Origin: Elysia marginata
Taxonomy: Eukaryota > Mollusca > Gastropoda > Plakobranchidae
Direction of reading: 5' to 3'
Length of the DNA stretch: 25,754 bases
Assembly: GCA_019649035.1 (NCBI GenBank)
Contig: BMAT01008927.1
Span: 23,428-49,181, forward strand
This document shows, piece by piece, positions 25,366 to 25,754 of the stretch; position 1 is the first letter of the stretch, and each line of letters opens with the position of its first letter. Both the position numbers and the translations under genes were made by a program. The notes beneath the pieces are model-generated. The model saw nothing but the letters and a program-made list of their open reading frames with translations, was not told where the DNA came from and did no database searches.

Positions 25366-25754
25366 TAAGCAAACTTAACTAACGCCTGTAATGATGTAAA
25401 GTGAATAATGTAAGAGAAAACCCCCACGGTGTCTCGTCTCTTCCAGACACAGTCACCAATCAAAGTATGAACAACCAGATCTAACCGTCTGTCTGTGGTG
25501 CACTGGACTGATCAGACTCATTTTTCTCCAAAGAACATCCATCATTCCACGCTACTTCCCCCCCCCCTTTTCCCCCACCGTCCTCTACTCCTCGACACCC
25601 CAGACTTACGTTGTTTGCCATTTAGATTAGGATCATCTATCTTGCTTTGTACGTTCAGACTAACAAATCTAATACCACGGGTGTTGACGCCTTCTTATCG
25701 TGGTTACTACTGAATGTTGCTTCCCCGGTACCCATATTTATTCCCCTAGGGCTG

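Larger units (their letters stand above)
24174..25754 (+). other. Midasin intron, 5' part (at least 1,581 nt)
   Basis: AT-rich up to about 25030, then the polypyrimidine tract and TTC microsatellite. A C-richer stretch with no identifiable content runs to the window end. No convincing midasin exon is visible, so the next exon lies beyond the window. Confidence 0.75.

Noticed and set aside
25035..25382. 115-codon open frame
   Set aside because: It is a translation of the polypyrimidine and TTC tract, giving almost only Phe, Leu, Ser and Pro.
25446..25468. A possible small midasin exon after ttccag at 25441-25446
   Set aside because: It would be only about 20 nt, its product does not resemble the next midasin segment, and the donor is weak. 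The intron is more simply continuing past the window.
1..25754. A novel defence, CRISPR or multi-gene system
   Set aside because: The window is one intron-rich housekeeping gene with one nested receptor. There are no direct-repeat and spacer arrays and no gene cluster.

Overview
This is eukaryotic, intron-rich, AT-rich nuclear DNA. It carries the middle of one large conserved gene on the + strand, and a second gene nested on the opposite strand inside its largest intron. The main gene is midasin (MDN1, yeast Rea1), the giant six-module AAA+ ATPase that remodels pre-60S ribosomal particles. I can place 26 consecutive exons between 123 and 24173. They total about 4,372 coding nt (about 1,457 codons), all introns are GT-AG, and the codon phase is consistent across every junction. 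The exons run from the end of AAA module 3 through complete modules 4, 5 and 6 into the start of the linker/stalk. Both ends of the gene lie outside the window.

Layout. 1-122: upstream intron. 123-309: end of AAA3. 993-4650: AAA4, with P-loop, Walker B, sensor 1, arginine finger and sensor-2 helix. 5278-10647: AAA5. 11244-21317: AAA6, whose P-loop exon (13335-13463) is followed by a 5.16-kb intron. 21470-24173: start of the linker. 24174-25754: intron, partly a long polypyrimidine tract. Most introns are 0.3-1 kb and T-rich.

The large intron (13464-18621) holds an interrupted 54-bp tandem repeat with an 80-N assembly gap, and an intact intronless 527-codon ORF on the minus strand (15440-17023). 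That ORF encodes a rhodopsin-like (class A) seven-transmembrane receptor. The receptor keeps the TM1 GN, TM2 LLD, TM6 CWYP and Cys-Cys bridge signatures, but has EEY in place of DRY and TPIFC in place of NPxxY. I do not recognise its ligand.

Mobile DNA includes one well-preserved tRNA-derived SINE (20692-20940, minus) with A and B boxes and a perfect 14-bp target-site duplication. Two degenerate tRNA-like heads lie in other introns, and one AT-rich sequence recurs in two introns.

Organism. Gene structure, intron sizes, tRNA-SINEs and the receptor type point to an invertebrate animal. A mollusc, perhaps a gastropod, would fit, but that is inference and not demonstrated. The two genes have no evident functional link: midasin is a housekeeping nuclear/nucleolar factor and the receptor is a membrane protein that happens to be nested in it. 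I found no RNA gene, CRISPR array, operon or novel multi-gene system.
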